A stretch of 64,000 nt of DNA from the NCBI GenBank assembly GCA_963790545.1, contig CAWBPA010000021.1:432001-496000 (forward strand), read 5' to 3'. Positions 27,283 to 36,474 of this stretch are shown in pieces; position 1 is the stretch's first letter; every line of letters starts with the position of its first letter. The stretch is from DATBJG01 sp963790545. Its GTDB lineage: Bacteria; Acidobacteriota; Vicinamibacteria; Vicinamibacterales; JAMQPK01. A program made the translations under genes and the position numbers. The notes under the pieces were generated by a model. It worked only from the letters and a program-made list of their open reading frames with translations, was not told where the DNA came from and ran no database searches.

Positions 27283-28228
27283 GCGGGTGTTCTGTTCGTG
27301 CGCGCGAGCGCAACTCCGCGATCAGCTCCACCATGTCCCTCGGCATTGGTGCTTCGAATCGCATGCGACGTCCGTCCTCAGGATGCTCGACACTGAGGCT
27401 CTGCGCATGGAGCGCCTGCCGGGAAAACTCCACGGGCCGCAATTCATCGGGCCCGTACGTGTATCGTTGCTCTCCAATCAGTGTGTGCCCGCGAAGCCGG
27501 GCCTGAATTCGAATCTGATTCCGTTTGCCCGTCCTGAGTTTCACCTCGATCAGCGCGGTCGTGTCAAACGCCTCGATGACGCGATAGTCACTGATAGCCT
27601 CTGTACCACGTGGATCGCGCGGGTGCGTTTGCTTTTGTATCAACGCCTTACGATCCCACACCAGATGATCGTGCCAGGTTCCTGTGGATGGCGTCGGATG
27701 GCCGTACACGACCGCGCGGTACACCCGCTCCGGCGTTCGCTGCAGGAATTGCCGCTTCAGCAATTGTTGGGTGGCCGGGTCCTTGGCAAAAAGGACGACC
27801 CCCGACGTGTCACGATCAATCCGATGGACGACAAAGGGGCGTCGCTTGCCGTGTGACCGCAGATGCGTTTCTATCTGCTCGTACACGGACGGTTCTCCGC
27901 GCTTCCGCTCGAGCGGTACCGTGAGGAGCCCGGCCGGCTTGTTGAGGACGATGACCCGTGAGTCTTCGTACAGGATGTCGAGCTCTTTTCCGCGGAAAGG
28001 ACCAAGGCGGCGTTTTGCGCTGCCAGGCCGATCTATCCAGACCCGTACGACATCACCACTGGCCAGTCGCATACCATCGCCGCCACGACCAACCTCGGTT
28101 CCGTTGACGAACACTTTCCCTTTTTCACGTGCGGCTGCGGCCCGCGAGCGTGATCCGAGGCGGTCAGGAGCCGAAAGAAACTTGTCGAGCCGTGCCCCAG
28201 CTTCATCGGCGCCAACGATCCACTTCAA
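27272..28228 (-). CDS. RluA-family pseudouridine synthase
   Basis: A 318-residue enzyme: an N-terminal S4 RNA-binding domain (residues 10-65), then the catalytic domain with 'HRIDRDTSGVVLFAKD' (Asp138 is the catalytic residue), 'YRAVVYG', and 'LIEVKLRTGKRNQIRIQ'. It isomerises uridine in rRNA or tRNA; the RluC/D subgroup is likely because of the S4 domain, but the target site is not readable. The C-terminal 'HPRAR' is encoded by a REP-like hairpin. It is convergent with the monooxygenase gene. Confidence 0.92.
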   Translation of the reverse strand: MKWIVGADEAGARLDKFLSAPDRLGSRSRAAAAREKGKVFVNGTEVGRGGDGMRLASGDVVRVWIDRPGSAKRRLGPFRGKELDILYEDSRVIVLNKPAGLLTVPLERKRGEPSVYEQIETHLRSHGKRRPFVVHRIDRDTSGVVLFAKDPATQQLLKRQFLQRTPERVYRAVVYGHPTPSTGTWHDHLVWDRKALIQKQTHPRDPRGTEAISDYRVIEAFDTTALIEVKLRTGKRNQIRIQARLRGHTLIGEQRYTYGPDELRPVEFSRQALHAQSLSVEHPEDGRRMRFEAPMPRDMVELIAELRSRARTEHPRAR

Positions 28229-28260
28229 GTCTCAAGTCTCAAGTTTGAAGTCTGAAGTCA
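28226..28260. repeat. Degenerate CAAGTCT word repeat
   Basis: Four to five copies of a TCAAGTCT/TGAAGTCT word fill the gap between the pseudouridine synthase start and the kinase stop. Partly self-complementary (CTTCAA/TTGAAG). Confidence 0.55.
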
Positions 28261-30936
28261 ATTCTCAATTCGATTCTGCCGCACTTCGCTTTCCACATTG
28301 AGAAGGACCCGCACGCGGTCCCCGGCCTCTGCCCGACGGATCATCAAGAAGCGGCCGTCACGCGTGACGTCGTACTGGGTCCGGAAGAGATCCGCGCCCT
28401 GGGACAGCGTAAACGGAGAGTCGAACAGCACGGTCGGCGGCGAAATGCGGCCGGTGGCAGCGTCGAGCGCGGTCCGCACGATGCGGTTCGAGTCCCGATA
28501 ATAGAGCTCGCGCCCGTCGCGCGACCACACCGGCTGCCAACCGGCCGATGTCGAAACAAGGATTCTTGCCTCTGGTCCGGACGTCGGGCGCAAGTAGACC
28601 TGATTTCTATCCGATTCGTTCGAGACGTACGCAATCCACCGGCCATCAGGAGAAAACACGGCATTGCGCGCCTCGGTTGATGGCGGCAACAACGGGCGCA
28701 GCACACCGTCCGCAGCCAGAAGCAGCACGCGACCGCGACCAAGGCTGGATGACTGCACGCCCTCTATGGTTTCTTCCGTTGCCGCAATGACGCGACCATC
28801 CGGCGAGACACTGTCTGCCTGCAATCTGCGATCGGTCGTCGTCACGATTTTCGGTTGCGCGCTCCCGTCGGCGGCCACCTCACGCAGCTCGCGACGTCCA
28901 TCCTCAAGGGTCGTTGTCAGGAGCACCCGTGTTCCATCCGGCATCCATAGAGGATTCCGGCTCCTTCCATCGGTCGTGAGGCGAATCTGGGTTCCGCGGT
29001 CGAGATCGACGACCCAGACGTCGGTGCGATCCTCTATGGTGATGGTGACAGCCGCGTGGCGGTCGTCTGGCGACAAGCGTGGCCCGTCGTACGCCGAGCG
29101 CTCGGCCACGGCGGGTGACGCGCGGCCGCTACTGTCGACCCAAACCATTGACGACTCGCTGGAAAACGCTGGCTGATACGCCAGGATCCCGCCCGGCGAC
29201 ATGTCGAACAGCACACGGGGACCCGCTTGGCGCACATCGCTCGCCAGCACGACGGCCGATCCGGTCGCGGTCAAACGCGCGGCGTCAAATGGTGTCGCCA
29301 CAACCGCGTTACCGCGCCCGTGGATGAGATGACCCGCCACCACGCCTGCCGGTGCCGTCCCATCGACCACCTTACGGTGCGGCCCGCCGCTCAGGGAAAC
29401 CGCCGCAATATACGAGGTGTCGCGATCGAGGACGGCGAACAGCACCGTTTGACCATCGGGCAGGATGCGCGGTGCCCAATGGAGGATCTCGCCCTTTTCC
29501 GTGGCCACTTTGGTGAGCTCCATCGGGGTCCCGCCATCTTCCGAGATGCGCATCAGGCCCGTCGCGCCATCAAACACGATCGTGCTGTTTGGTCCCCATG
29601 TGGCAGTTCGGCTGCTGGTCGAGGGGCCAATCGCCACAGGCTGGCCGCCGCTCACCCGGACTTTCCTCAGTCTGCGATCCCTGCCAACGAAGCCGAGCCA
29701 CTCGCCGTCCGGGGAAAAAAACGGTGAGGTCCCACCTTCGGTCCCCGGCAGCATGTGTGCGTCGAACTCGTCGCGCCGCTGCAAAAGGATCGCTGAATCG
29801 TCGGTTCCGTACGCGCCAATGGCCACGCGTTGGCCATCGGGCGACACTGCCAGGCCGGCACTCAATCCGACATATAAGGAATAGGGGCTGGATAAACGGA
29901 GCTCGAACCGGGTCGGTGCCGCCGCGGGGACCGCGGGAACACGGCCCCGGAACATCCATGCCGCCGTCCCACCAATCAGGGCCGTCACGGCAATCGCCGC
30001 AATCCAGGCTGGCCGGAACGGGTGGAGGGGCTCACCGGCGGCCGCCTCGCCTCGATCGGGTTCGGCCTCACCGGCATCCTCCAGATCGAATACCGCATCG
30101 CCAATGTCACGCAGTCGACGCTGTGGATCGCGAACGAGACAGCGGGTCAACAGCCGTCTCAGCGGGACAGGCGTGTCGGACGGCAGCAGTGTCCAGTCGA
30201 TGTCTTCCCGCAGCACGGCGCCAATGACGTCGGACACGTTTCTCCCGGCAAACAACTGCTTGCCAGTCAGCATCTCGAAGAGGATGCACCCGTACGACCA
30301 GATGTCCGTACGCCTGTCCACCGGCATCGCACTCGCCTGCTCCGGCGACATGTAACTGGGCGTACCGACAATGATGCCGATTCCCGTCGACGAACCGCCC
30401 ATCGTCAGCGCATCTGTTGGTTGCGTCTCCTGCGCGTCAAGGTCTGGGGGCACTGTCGGCATGGCCTTTCCCAGACCGAAGTCGAGCACCTTGATCGTCC
30501 CGTTGGGCGTCAGCTTGACATTGGCCGGCTTCAGATCGCGATGGACGATGCCGCGTTCGTGGGCGGCCGACAGGGCCCTGGCCATCTGAAGGGCCATCGG
30601 GACCACCTGGTCGTGCGGAATGGGGCCACGTGCGATGCGCTCGGCCAAATCCTCGCCCTCGACGAGTTCCATCACGAGCGCGCGCGTATCGCCATCATCT
30701 TCGAGACCGTGGATGTGTGCGATGTTGGGGTGGTTGAGCGCGGCAAGCATGCGGGCTTCGCGCTTGAAACGCGCTTGACGCCCGGGATCGTCCGCGAACA
30801 GGCCTGGAAGGATTTTGACCGCGACATCGCGTTCGAGCAGCGTGTCGCGGGCAACATAGACCTCACCCATCCCGCCAGCCCCGAGCTTGGCGCGGATTTC
30901 GTACGGACCGATCTTCTTGCCGATGGGGAGGCTCAT
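28258..30936 (-). CDS. Ser/Thr protein kinase with TolB-like propeller
   Basis: An 892-residue receptor-type kinase. The kinase domain (residues 10-285) has the glycine loop LGAGGMGEVY, Lys41, 'HRDLKPAN' (132-139) and DFG (152-154). One transmembrane helix follows at about residues 315-335, and then an extracytoplasmic propeller with repeated 'FSPDGEWLGFVG', 'SPDGRVIAATEE', 'FSPDGRWIAYVSN' blades (PD40/TolB type). This kinase-TM-propeller layout is common in Acidobacteriota; ligands and substrates are unknown. A TATAAT box lies 12 bases before the start codon. Confidence 0.92.
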   Translation of the reverse strand: MSLPIGKKIGPYEIRAKLGAGGMGEVYVARDTLLERDVAVKILPGLFADDPGRQARFKREARMLAALNHPNIAHIHGLEDDGDTRALVMELVEGEDLAERIARGPIPHDQVVPMALQMARALSAAHERGIVHRDLKPANVKLTPNGTIKVLDFGLGKAMPTVPPDLDAQETQPTDALTMGGSSTGIGIIVGTPSYMSPEQASAMPVDRRTDIWSYGCILFEMLTGKQLFAGRNVSDVIGAVLREDIDWTLLPSDTPVPLRRLLTRCLVRDPQRRLRDIGDAVFDLEDAGEAEPDRGEAAAGEPLHPFRPAWIAAIAVTALIGGTAAWMFRGRVPAVPAAAPTRFELRLSSPYSLYVGLSAGLAVSPDGQRVAIGAYGTDDSAILLQRRDEFDAHMLPGTEGGTSPFFSPDGEWLGFVGRDRRLRKVRVSGGQPVAIGPSTSSRTATWGPNSTIVFDGATGLMRISEDGGTPMELTKVATEKGEILHWAPRILPDGQTVLFAVLDRDTSYIAAVSLSGGPHRKVVDGTAPAGVVAGHLIHGRGNAVVATPFDAARLTATGSAVVLASDVRQAGPRVLFDMSPGGILAYQPAFSSESSMVWVDSSGRASPAVAERSAYDGPRLSPDDRHAAVTITIEDRTDVWVVDLDRGTQIRLTTDGRSRNPLWMPDGTRVLLTTTLEDGRRELREVAADGSAQPKIVTTTDRRLQADSVSPDGRVIAATEETIEGVQSSSLGRGRVLLLAADGVLRPLLPPSTEARNAVFSPDGRWIAYVSNESDRNQVYLRPTSGPEARILVSTSAGWQPVWSRDGRELYYRDSNRIVRTALDAATGRISPPTVLFDSPFTLSQGADLFRTQYDVTRDGRFLMIRRAEAGDRVRVLLNVESEVRQNRIEN

Positions 30937-30947
30937 GGGAGGGGCGT

Positions 30948-30953
30948 ATTATA
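30948..30953 (-). promoter_or_regulatory. -10 box TATAAT for the kinase gene
   Basis: A consensus -10 box ending 12 bases upstream of ATG 30936. Transcription would start about five bases before the codon, so the message may be almost leaderless. No -35 match is evident. Confidence 0.5.
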
Positions 30954-31098
30954 CGCAGGGTCAACGTTCCCTGGCTGCCCCGCCAGGCACGCCGCAACGC
31001 AGGCCTGCCCGAGCCGCGATCATCCGCCTACCGAGGTCGCCGACCATCCCCCATGCATGCGAGCCCACTTCCGCAGGGCGATTCTGCGGTCGGGTTGC

Positions 31099-31641
31099 TT
31101 ACTGCACGCTGATGGCAAGCGCCTGGGTGTAAGTGATTTCCACGCGATCACCTGTTTTAACACCCTCGAGGTTTTTCTTGTTCTCGACGCGGAAGCTCAT
31201 CTTGCGCCCGTCATCGGCACGGACCGTGACAGACGGAACCGCCATGTCGATCGCGTCAATGGTGACGCTCGCCGTCACTTGCTGCGACACGGTGCCGCCG
31301 GGCTTCGGCCCTTCACTTCGCACGACCTCAGGCCCTCCGGTCGGTTTTGGCGCCGGAGTGCCCGGCTTTCGAATCTGATAGACGACCGATTCGTAATACC
31401 GAAAGGTCACTTTGTCGCCGACCTTCAATTCGTCAAACCGCTTGATGTCGGGGCCCGCGTATACAGTGTCTGACACGCCCGCACTGTCCTTCAGCGTGAC
31501 GAGACGGGACTTGTAGTCAATGGCCTCAATTGTGACGGTCTCGCTGACCTCTGCACCCTTCGTCACTGCCTGCTGTGCGCGTACGGTCGTGACGCAGACG
31601 ATCATCGCAGCCAAACAGGTGACCAGCAGTCTCAATCGCAT
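31099..31641 (-). CDS. Exported protein with two related beta domains
   Basis: A 180-residue protein with a signal peptide (cleavage near 'VRAQ', residue 22) and two similar halves: 'SETVTIEAIDYKSRLVTLKDSAGV...LKVGDKVTFRYYESV' and 'TASVTIDAIDMAVPSVTVRADDGR...VKTGDRVEITYTQAL'. Each ends in a K(V/T)GD+V segment, so it looks like a tandem duplication of a small OB-like domain joined by a Pro/Gly linker. I know no function. It precedes the kinase gene in the same direction with 162 bp between. Confidence 0.7.
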   Translation of the reverse strand: MRLRLLVTCLAAMIVCVTTVRAQQAVTKGAEVSETVTIEAIDYKSRLVTLKDSAGVSDTVYAGPDIKRFDELKVGDKVTFRYYESVVYQIRKPGTPAPKPTGGPEVVRSEGPKPGGTVSQQVTASVTIDAIDMAVPSVTVRADDGRKMSFRVENKKNLEGVKTGDRVEITYTQALAISVQ

Positions 31642-31701
31642 TGTGTAACCCTCCTCCCGAAGTTAGTTCCAGCAGGGTGCCGTCGGTGACAGCTGCCCCG
31701 T

Positions 31702-31725
31702 AAAGTCACGATATCTCGTGACTTT
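31702..31725. terminator. Perfect 10-bp hairpin downstream of the AAA-kinase operon
   Basis: Arms AAAGTCACGA and TCGTGACTTT around TATC. It lies between the stop of the GAF-AAA-kinase gene and the start of the next minus-strand gene. It could terminate the operon or act as an operator; the 246-bp gap holds nothing else I recognise. Confidence 0.5.
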
Positions 31726-31887
31726 CACGCACCATGTCGGTGCCCGGTCGTGGCGCTCGTCGGAATCCCCACAAGAATTGCAGGGTTTCACAAAGCCGTG
31801 CGCGTCGGCGATAGCCGGTTCACTCCGTTAGCATCTTCTGTTCCCCAACCGCGTCTCGACGGCGGACTGGTGGTGCGGCGACTGGCG

Positions 31888-34350
31888 TCAGCGCGGCAAG
31901 GGGTTGCCTGGGACGACCGTGGGCGCGTGCGATTCCCACCACTGTCGTGCCCGGTCTTCGGTCCACGGCTGCTTGAACGGCACGCGCGCCAGTTGGAGGT
32001 CGAACTGGAGCGCAGAAGACGGCCGCTTGACGGGATCTTTTTCAAGGCACTTCATCAGGATGGCCTCAAGCTCTGCGGGAATGGGAAGCTCCGAGACCTC
32101 TGACGGTGGTCGAGGGATCGTCTGGAGGTGATGGAGCAGCATCTGGCCCGGTGTGTTGGCTTGAAAAAGCGTCTGGCCGGTCAGAGCCCAGTACGCGGTA
32201 CAGGCCAGAGAGTAGAGATCGGCCCGGTCATCCACGCGCTCACCCGACACGAGCTCGGGGGCCATGAACGCCGGCGTGCCCTGCACGATGCCCTGCGTCG
32301 TGAGCATCGTGGTTTCCTGCCCCGGTCGATCCTTGACGATTCCGAAATCAAGCACCTTCAGGTAGTCGTATTCCAGTCCAAGCACGGTGACGAAGAGGTT
32401 GGCGGGCTTGATGTCTCGATGCACGAGAGCATGCTCATGCGCCTCTGCAAGCGATCGGCACGCCTGCCGCAACAGTCCGACGACCCGCTCAGGCGGTTGC
32501 GGTCCAAAGCGAGTCACAATCTGGTGCAGATCAAGCCCCTGGAGCAACTCCATCACGTAGTAGAAGCTGCCGGTTTCGTTCACACCAAAATCGTAGAGCT
32601 GCACGGTATGCGGCGAGCGCAAGCCGGCTGTGACCTGAGCTTCACGCTGGAATCGCCGAATGAGCTGCTCGTGTGCGCCGCCTGGCTGCACGTCGGGGCG
32701 AATGAGCTTGACCGCTGCCGGACGCGCGAGGAGTCGATGCTTCCCCAGCCAGACCTCTCCCATTCCGCCCGCGCCGAGCCGCGTAATCAGGCGGTAGCTG
32801 CCCACCGCAAGCCCCTCGTCGATCAGCTCTTCATCAACGTCGAGCACAGTACTCCTTGAAACCAGCACGGCGCGTTCGAGAACCGAGCGCAGTTCCCGAA
32901 TGTTGCCCGGCCACGTGTACTTTTGCAGTCGCTCCATCGATTCCGTCGAGACACTGTCCACCACCTTGCCGAGCTGCCGTGCATACCTGCGTACGAAATG
33001 GTTCACGAGAACCGGCAGGTCTTCCCGCCGGTCCACGAGGGCGGGCACCGCGATCACGCGTTCGGAGAAAAACCTGAGAATCGAGTCGTGCCCTCCGCCC
33101 GGTGCCTCGCGCGACAGGCCCCGTGTGGTCGAAGCAATGATGCGAACGCCGGACGTCCCATCGGTCGCAGGGGGCGAGGTCTGCCGTTCCTCGAGTAGCG
33201 CTTGCAGCGCACCCTGCAGTGCGGTGGGAAGCTCGTGAACGGCGTCCAGGAACAACGTCCCTCCGGCGGCAAGCTCGAGCTTGTGTGCCAGCAGCTCGGT
33301 TGCGGAGCGGGGTGTCGGGCTGGTATCGACGGGCGATTGGCGAATCTGCGTGTGAAGCTCGGGGCAACTCACGAAAATGAACGCACCTCGGCGGCCGGAG
33401 GCACTGTGAACGGCGTGAGCGACCGCTTCTTTTCCCGCTCCAGGGGGCCCTGCAAGCAGGAGCGGCTCCGAGCTCGCCGCCTGCCTGGCAACAGCTTCCC
33501 TGAGCTCGACAACGGCAGCGCTCTCGCCCAACAGTGGCCCGTCGACGCGGCTTCGCGCATCGTTCAACAGCGCCTCCGCCACGCGCAGTTCCCGCTCGAG
33601 CGCTGCCGTACGCTCTGCGACACGAGCCTCGAGGGATGCGTTGGCTGCCTGGAGGGCTTCGGCCGCGCGTCGCCGCTCCTCGTACAGGCGGGCGTTGTTG
33701 ATCGCGCTGGCAATCTGATTCGCAACAATCAGGAAAAGCCCGCGGCGGTGCTCGCTGAACGTGCGCTGAAGAGGACTTTCAATGGAAAATACGCCAATGA
33801 GCTCGTCACGAATGACGAGCGGGATGGCAATCTGGCTTTCGGCATTGTGCAGACCCGGGACCGGAGCGGCGTCGCCGAGCTCCTCACCGCGGCCCGCTTT
33901 CATCATTTGTCGGCGCTGCGCCGCGGCGTACGCGCGCTGCTGGCCGAGGTTGCTCACGTGCAGCATCTTGCGCCGCTGGGCCACCACGCCAATCACTCCG
34001 GTCCCCATGCGCACGCGGCCGCCAGTCGCCTGATTTTCGTAGCCACGACTGGCCACCACGCGCAGCGTCTCGCCACCTGGCTCGACCAGCAGGATCACCG
34101 CATGGTGGAACTCGAACAGCTCGTCCATCGTGCGGAGGGCAATGTCGTAGATCTCTTCGAGGTCGAGCGTCGAATTGATTTGCGACGAGACGCGCTGCAG
34201 AATTTGCAGCTCCGCCGTCTTTCGATCGAGTTCGGACGTCTTGTCAGGCAGCTCGGCGTCGGGTTCGATGGGATGCCCTTCAGAAGGATCGCCGGCCGGA
34301 CGAGTGTTCTCAGCCACAGGGTTCCGAATGTCCTCGGGCGGGTTGGACAT
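31888..34350 (-). CDS. GAF - AAA+ (NtrC-like) - Ser/Thr kinase fusion
   Basis: An 820-residue cytoplasmic protein. GAF sensor at residues 45-220, coiled coil 225-265, a sigma-54-activator-like AAA+ domain 270-500 (Walker A GPPGAGKE, 301-308; 'WPGNIREL', 480-487), then a full kinase 517-790 (LGAGGMGEVW 525-534, Lys548, 'HRDIKPAN' 644-651, DFG 668-670, APE). The AAA+ part lacks the GAFTGA loop and Walker B reads GGTLFLDAVHE, with Ala in place of the usual Glu, so it should not remodel sigma-54. No helix-turn-helix remains. I chose ATG 34350, with GAGGGG just upstream, over a start 192 bases further up. It is last in an operon with two PPOX genes. Confidence 0.9.
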   Translation of the reverse strand: MSNPPEDIRNPVAENTRPAGDPSEGHPIEPDAELPDKTSELDRKTAELQILQRVSSQINSTLDLEEIYDIALRTMDELFEFHHAVILLVEPGGETLRVVASRGYENQATGGRVRMGTGVIGVVAQRRKMLHVSNLGQQRAYAAAQRRQMMKAGRGEELGDAAPVPGLHNAESQIAIPLVIRDELIGVFSIESPLQRTFSEHRRGLFLIVANQIASAINNARLYEERRRAAEALQAANASLEARVAERTAALERELRVAEALLNDARSRVDGPLLGESAAVVELREAVARQAASSEPLLLAGPPGAGKEAVAHAVHSASGRRGAFIFVSCPELHTQIRQSPVDTSPTPRSATELLAHKLELAAGGTLFLDAVHELPTALQGALQALLEERQTSPPATDGTSGVRIIASTTRGLSREAPGGGHDSILRFFSERVIAVPALVDRREDLPVLVNHFVRRYARQLGKVVDSVSTESMERLQKYTWPGNIRELRSVLERAVLVSRSTVLDVDEELIDEGLAVGSYRLITRLGAGGMGEVWLGKHRLLARPAAVKLIRPDVQPGGAHEQLIRRFQREAQVTAGLRSPHTVQLYDFGVNETGSFYYVMELLQGLDLHQIVTRFGPQPPERVVGLLRQACRSLAEAHEHALVHRDIKPANLFVTVLGLEYDYLKVLDFGIVKDRPGQETTMLTTQGIVQGTPAFMAPELVSGERVDDRADLYSLACTAYWALTGQTLFQANTPGQMLLHHLQTIPRPPSEVSELPIPAELEAILMKCLEKDPVKRPSSALQFDLQLARVPFKQPWTEDRARQWWESHAPTVVPGNPLPR

Positions 34351-34355
34351 GCCCC

Positions 34356-34784
34356 TCAGGGAGCGTTCCACTTCGGATAACTGACCCTCTCGACGGAGAG
34401 GACGTGGTAGATGTCCGCGCCCCGCAATTTGAAGATCCCGGACATTCCCGTTGCCGACGCGATCGCTTCGATTTGCATCTCCATCGCGTCGAAGATCGGG
34501 CCCTCGGTCTCCGAGTGTTGAAATTCCAGCTCCAGGATCCATTGCATGTGTCCGACCAGGTCCACCACGCAGACGTAGGCGCGCGGATTCTCCCGCACGT
34601 TCCTGATGGTTTTACTGAAGAACTGGAAGGAAAGCGCGACGTGGGTCTCGTCGACGTAATAGACCTGGGAGATGACGGTGACATTCGGCTTGCCATCGGT
34701 CGAGCACGTCACCATGACGGACGGAATGCCATTGTCGAGCACCGGCCGAATCTCAGCGGGGAGCCGCGCTGTCGCCGTACTCAT
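34356..34784 (-). CDS. Pyridoxamine 5'-phosphate oxidase-fold flavin protein
   Basis: A 142-residue split-barrel protein: 'LDNGIPSVMVTCSTDGKPNVTVISQVYYVDETHVALSFQF' spans the first strands (residues 17-56), followed by 'KTIRNVRENPRAYVCVVD'. This is the PPOX fold, which binds FMN or F420. It begins with an ATGA overlap behind the other PPOX gene and ends five bases before the kinase-fusion start. A redox-cofactor protein next to a GAF-kinase suggests that it makes or carries the signal the kinase senses; that is inference. Confidence 0.8.
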   Translation of the reverse strand: MSTATARLPAEIRPVLDNGIPSVMVTCSTDGKPNVTVISQVYYVDETHVALSFQFFSKTIRNVRENPRAYVCVVDLVGHMQWILELEFQHSETEGPIFDAMEMQIEAIASATGMSGIFKLRGADIYHVLSVERVSYPKWNAP

Positions 34785-35272
34785 TTCGGAAGCTCCTCAG
34801 GCGCCGGGACCAGCCGCGTTCCGGCGCCAGGGCCCGGCGTTTGCACATAGATCTCGAGCACGTCGAACTCCACGGCCAGGCTCGGCTTCACGATGAACGC
34901 TTTCCAGATATTTTCTGGTGCATCGGCATACAGCGGCCGCATGCTCTTCACGAACCGTTTGCGTATGGTCTCGAGAGCCTCGAGATCGTCACGATCAGCA
35001 GGCCGATGCCGCAGGTAGCGCCCTTTGAATTGATAGGTCTCGTGTGACGGAAACTCCTCCACCGTAAGCGCAAACTCCCCGTTGTCCTGAAGCGAGTCGA
35101 TGAGCCGGGACGTGAACTGCTCAGGGATGAGTGCCGTCATCGTTCGGTGGTCGGCCCCAACGCGCCACCCGGAGACACGATGCCCGTATGGGACGAGGTG
35201 TCCGTCCCGGGTCCCCGCGAACGCGACGTTCGCATACTCGGCGAGGAACCGTACGATTTTCCCGGGGATCAT
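34781..35272 (-). CDS. Pyridoxamine 5'-phosphate oxidase-family protein
   Basis: A 163-residue PPOX-fold protein ('VAFAGTRDGHLVPYGHRVSGWRV', residues 16-38; 'LIDSLQDNGEFALTVEEFPSHETYQFKGRY', residues 57-86), distinct in sequence from its neighbour. It is the first gene of a three-gene minus-strand operon (PPOX, PPOX, GAF-AAA-kinase) with a four-base overlap to the second. Flavin or F420 binding is expected from the family, but I cannot assign a substrate. The C-terminal 25 residues are Pro/Gly-rich. Confidence 0.72.
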   Translation of the reverse strand: MIPGKIVRFLAEYANVAFAGTRDGHLVPYGHRVSGWRVGADHRTMTALIPEQFTSRLIDSLQDNGEFALTVEEFPSHETYQFKGRYLRHRPADRDDLEALETIRKRFVKSMRPLYADAPENIWKAFIVKPSLAVEFDVLEIYVQTPGPGAGTRLVPAPEELPK

Positions 35273-35277
35273 AACTT

Positions 35278-35299
35278 AAGGTCAAAGCCCTTTGACCTT
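35278..35299. terminator. Palindrome of CTTTGACC words
   Basis: Perfect 10-bp arms AAGGTCAAAG and CTTTGACCTT with a two-base centre, just downstream of the DUF4136 gene's stop, followed by TTTGCCCTTTGCCC words to 35316. The same words recur at 42323-42360. Confidence 0.55.
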
Positions 35300-35314
35300 T
35301 GCCCTTTGCCCTTT

Positions 35315-35896
35315 CTATTTCGGTGGGAAGCGCCGCAGAAGGTCCCGCACGGCTTCACGCAGCAGCTTCTCCCGCTTCTCGGCATCGTCTTCCCACTTGA
35401 TCTTGGCCTGGGCAATTCCTCGCCAGACGACGCGGTCATTCGCACTGAAATCCAGCACGAGCGATCCTTGTTCGGCGACCGTGAGGGACTGCGTCTGCGG
35501 GGTAAACGGCGGCAGACCCCATGCCGCCACCGGCGGCAGAAACTGCCCCAGGGTTTGCGCGGAGGAGCCAATCGTCAGGAGAAGGTAATACGTGAGCCTG
35601 AGGTCCGGATTCGTGTCGGTGAGCTGAAGCTTGCGACTCGCCAGCTCGGCTGCGACCGCCTCCTTGATAATCGGTTCCGCGCGTTTGCGGACAGCTTCGG
35701 GATCGTCGTCTGGTGTGCGGGCCATCTTGACCTGACCCGCACCGTCCGGATTCCATGCCCAGGTCCGGACCTTTGCGAAATCAAACTTCTTGTCGACGTC
35801 CGCGTGGACGTCCACGCCGGCTGCGCCAGGACGGGCAGCCATGAGCGTCGCCAATCCAAGCGCGCACAGAAGCAGGACCAGTTTTAGTCCTCGCAT
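35315..35896 (-). CDS. DUF4136 family exported protein
   Basis: A 193-residue protein. Starting at ATG 35896 gives a clean signal peptide ('GLKLVLLLCALGLATLMAAR', residues 3-22). The body shows the family's 'DFAKVRTWAWNPDG' and 'LVLDFSANDRVVWRGIAQAKI' segments. DUF4136 members are secreted or lipoproteins of unknown role, frequently in envelope-stress or lipoprotein-rich loci. No lipobox Cys is present here, so it is probably soluble in the periplasm. A second small lipoprotein gene lies immediately upstream in the same direction. Confidence 0.82.
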   Translation of the reverse strand: MRGLKLVLLLCALGLATLMAARPGAAGVDVHADVDKKFDFAKVRTWAWNPDGAGQVKMARTPDDDPEAVRKRAEPIIKEAVAAELASRKLQLTDTNPDLRLTYYLLLTIGSSAQTLGQFLPPVAAWGLPPFTPQTQSLTVAEQGSLVLDFSANDRVVWRGIAQAKIKWEDDAEKREKLLREAVRDLLRRFPPK

Positions 35897-35934
35897 TGAT
35901 CGTCTCACGTCTTCCCTCTCTCTCGCCATTCTCG

Positions 35935-36474
35935 TCATGGCTCCTTCTTCCACCTGCCCACTGAGAGTGCCTCACCCTTGTCGCCCTTGGTGGTAAGCGT
36001 CAAGACATCCCCCGTGACTTCCCAGTGACGTGGCCGGTTCACGGCGAGAGGGCCCGACGGCGCACCCACCGGTGGCTGACCCTGAAGGATGTACGTCAGC
36101 GTGCGGTTCTGCAGGTCTACTGCGGTGCGGCCTTCCGACGACAACACGCCCCCGCGGATCTCCATCCCGGCCCTCGTGAGCTGCTCTGCGGTTTTTTCAT
36201 CCGTGCGGATTTCCATCCTCAGGTTGCTGAACTCGTCGTAGACGAGCGTACCCATGCCAGCAAGACGAATCGGTTGCCCCCCGGGCGGGAACACCTCGAA
36301 CGACTCCAGCGTCCATCTTCCCTCGAGAAACTTTCTCGCGGCAGTCAGGCTCCCCGCTCCTGTATCCGTGGGTCCCGCTGAGACGGGTCGTAGGCGCGGG
36401 CCGCCGCCACACGCGGCAAGGCAACCAGTCAGGATCAGGACGATCAAAACATGCGGAAGGTAACGAGCATTCAT
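35935..36474 (-). CDS. Lipocalin-like lipoprotein
   Basis: A 179-residue lipoprotein. From ATG 36474 (GAGGG six bases upstream) the signal 'VLIVLILTGCLAACGGG' offers two possible lipobox Cys. The mature part begins 'FLEGRWTLESFEVFPPGG' and has antiparallel-strand character ('GTLVYDEFSNLRMEI', 'LTYILQGQPPVG', 'HWEVTGDVLTLTTKGD'), like META/lipocalin-like acidobacterial proteins. Function unknown. It probably shares a transcript with the downstream DUF4136 gene. Confidence 0.72.
   Translation of the reverse strand: MNARYLPHVLIVLILTGCLAACGGGPRLRPVSAGPTDTGAGSLTAARKFLEGRWTLESFEVFPPGGQPIRLAGMGTLVYDEFSNLRMEIRTDEKTAEQLTRAGMEIRGGVLSSEGRTAVDLQNRTLTYILQGQPPVGAPSGPLAVNRPRHWEVTGDVLTLTTKGDKGEALSVGRWKKEP

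Noticed and set aside
30022..31473. Long plus-strand frame of 483 codons
   Set aside because: It is antisense to the kinase gene and the exported-protein gene, with His/Arg-rich shadow composition.
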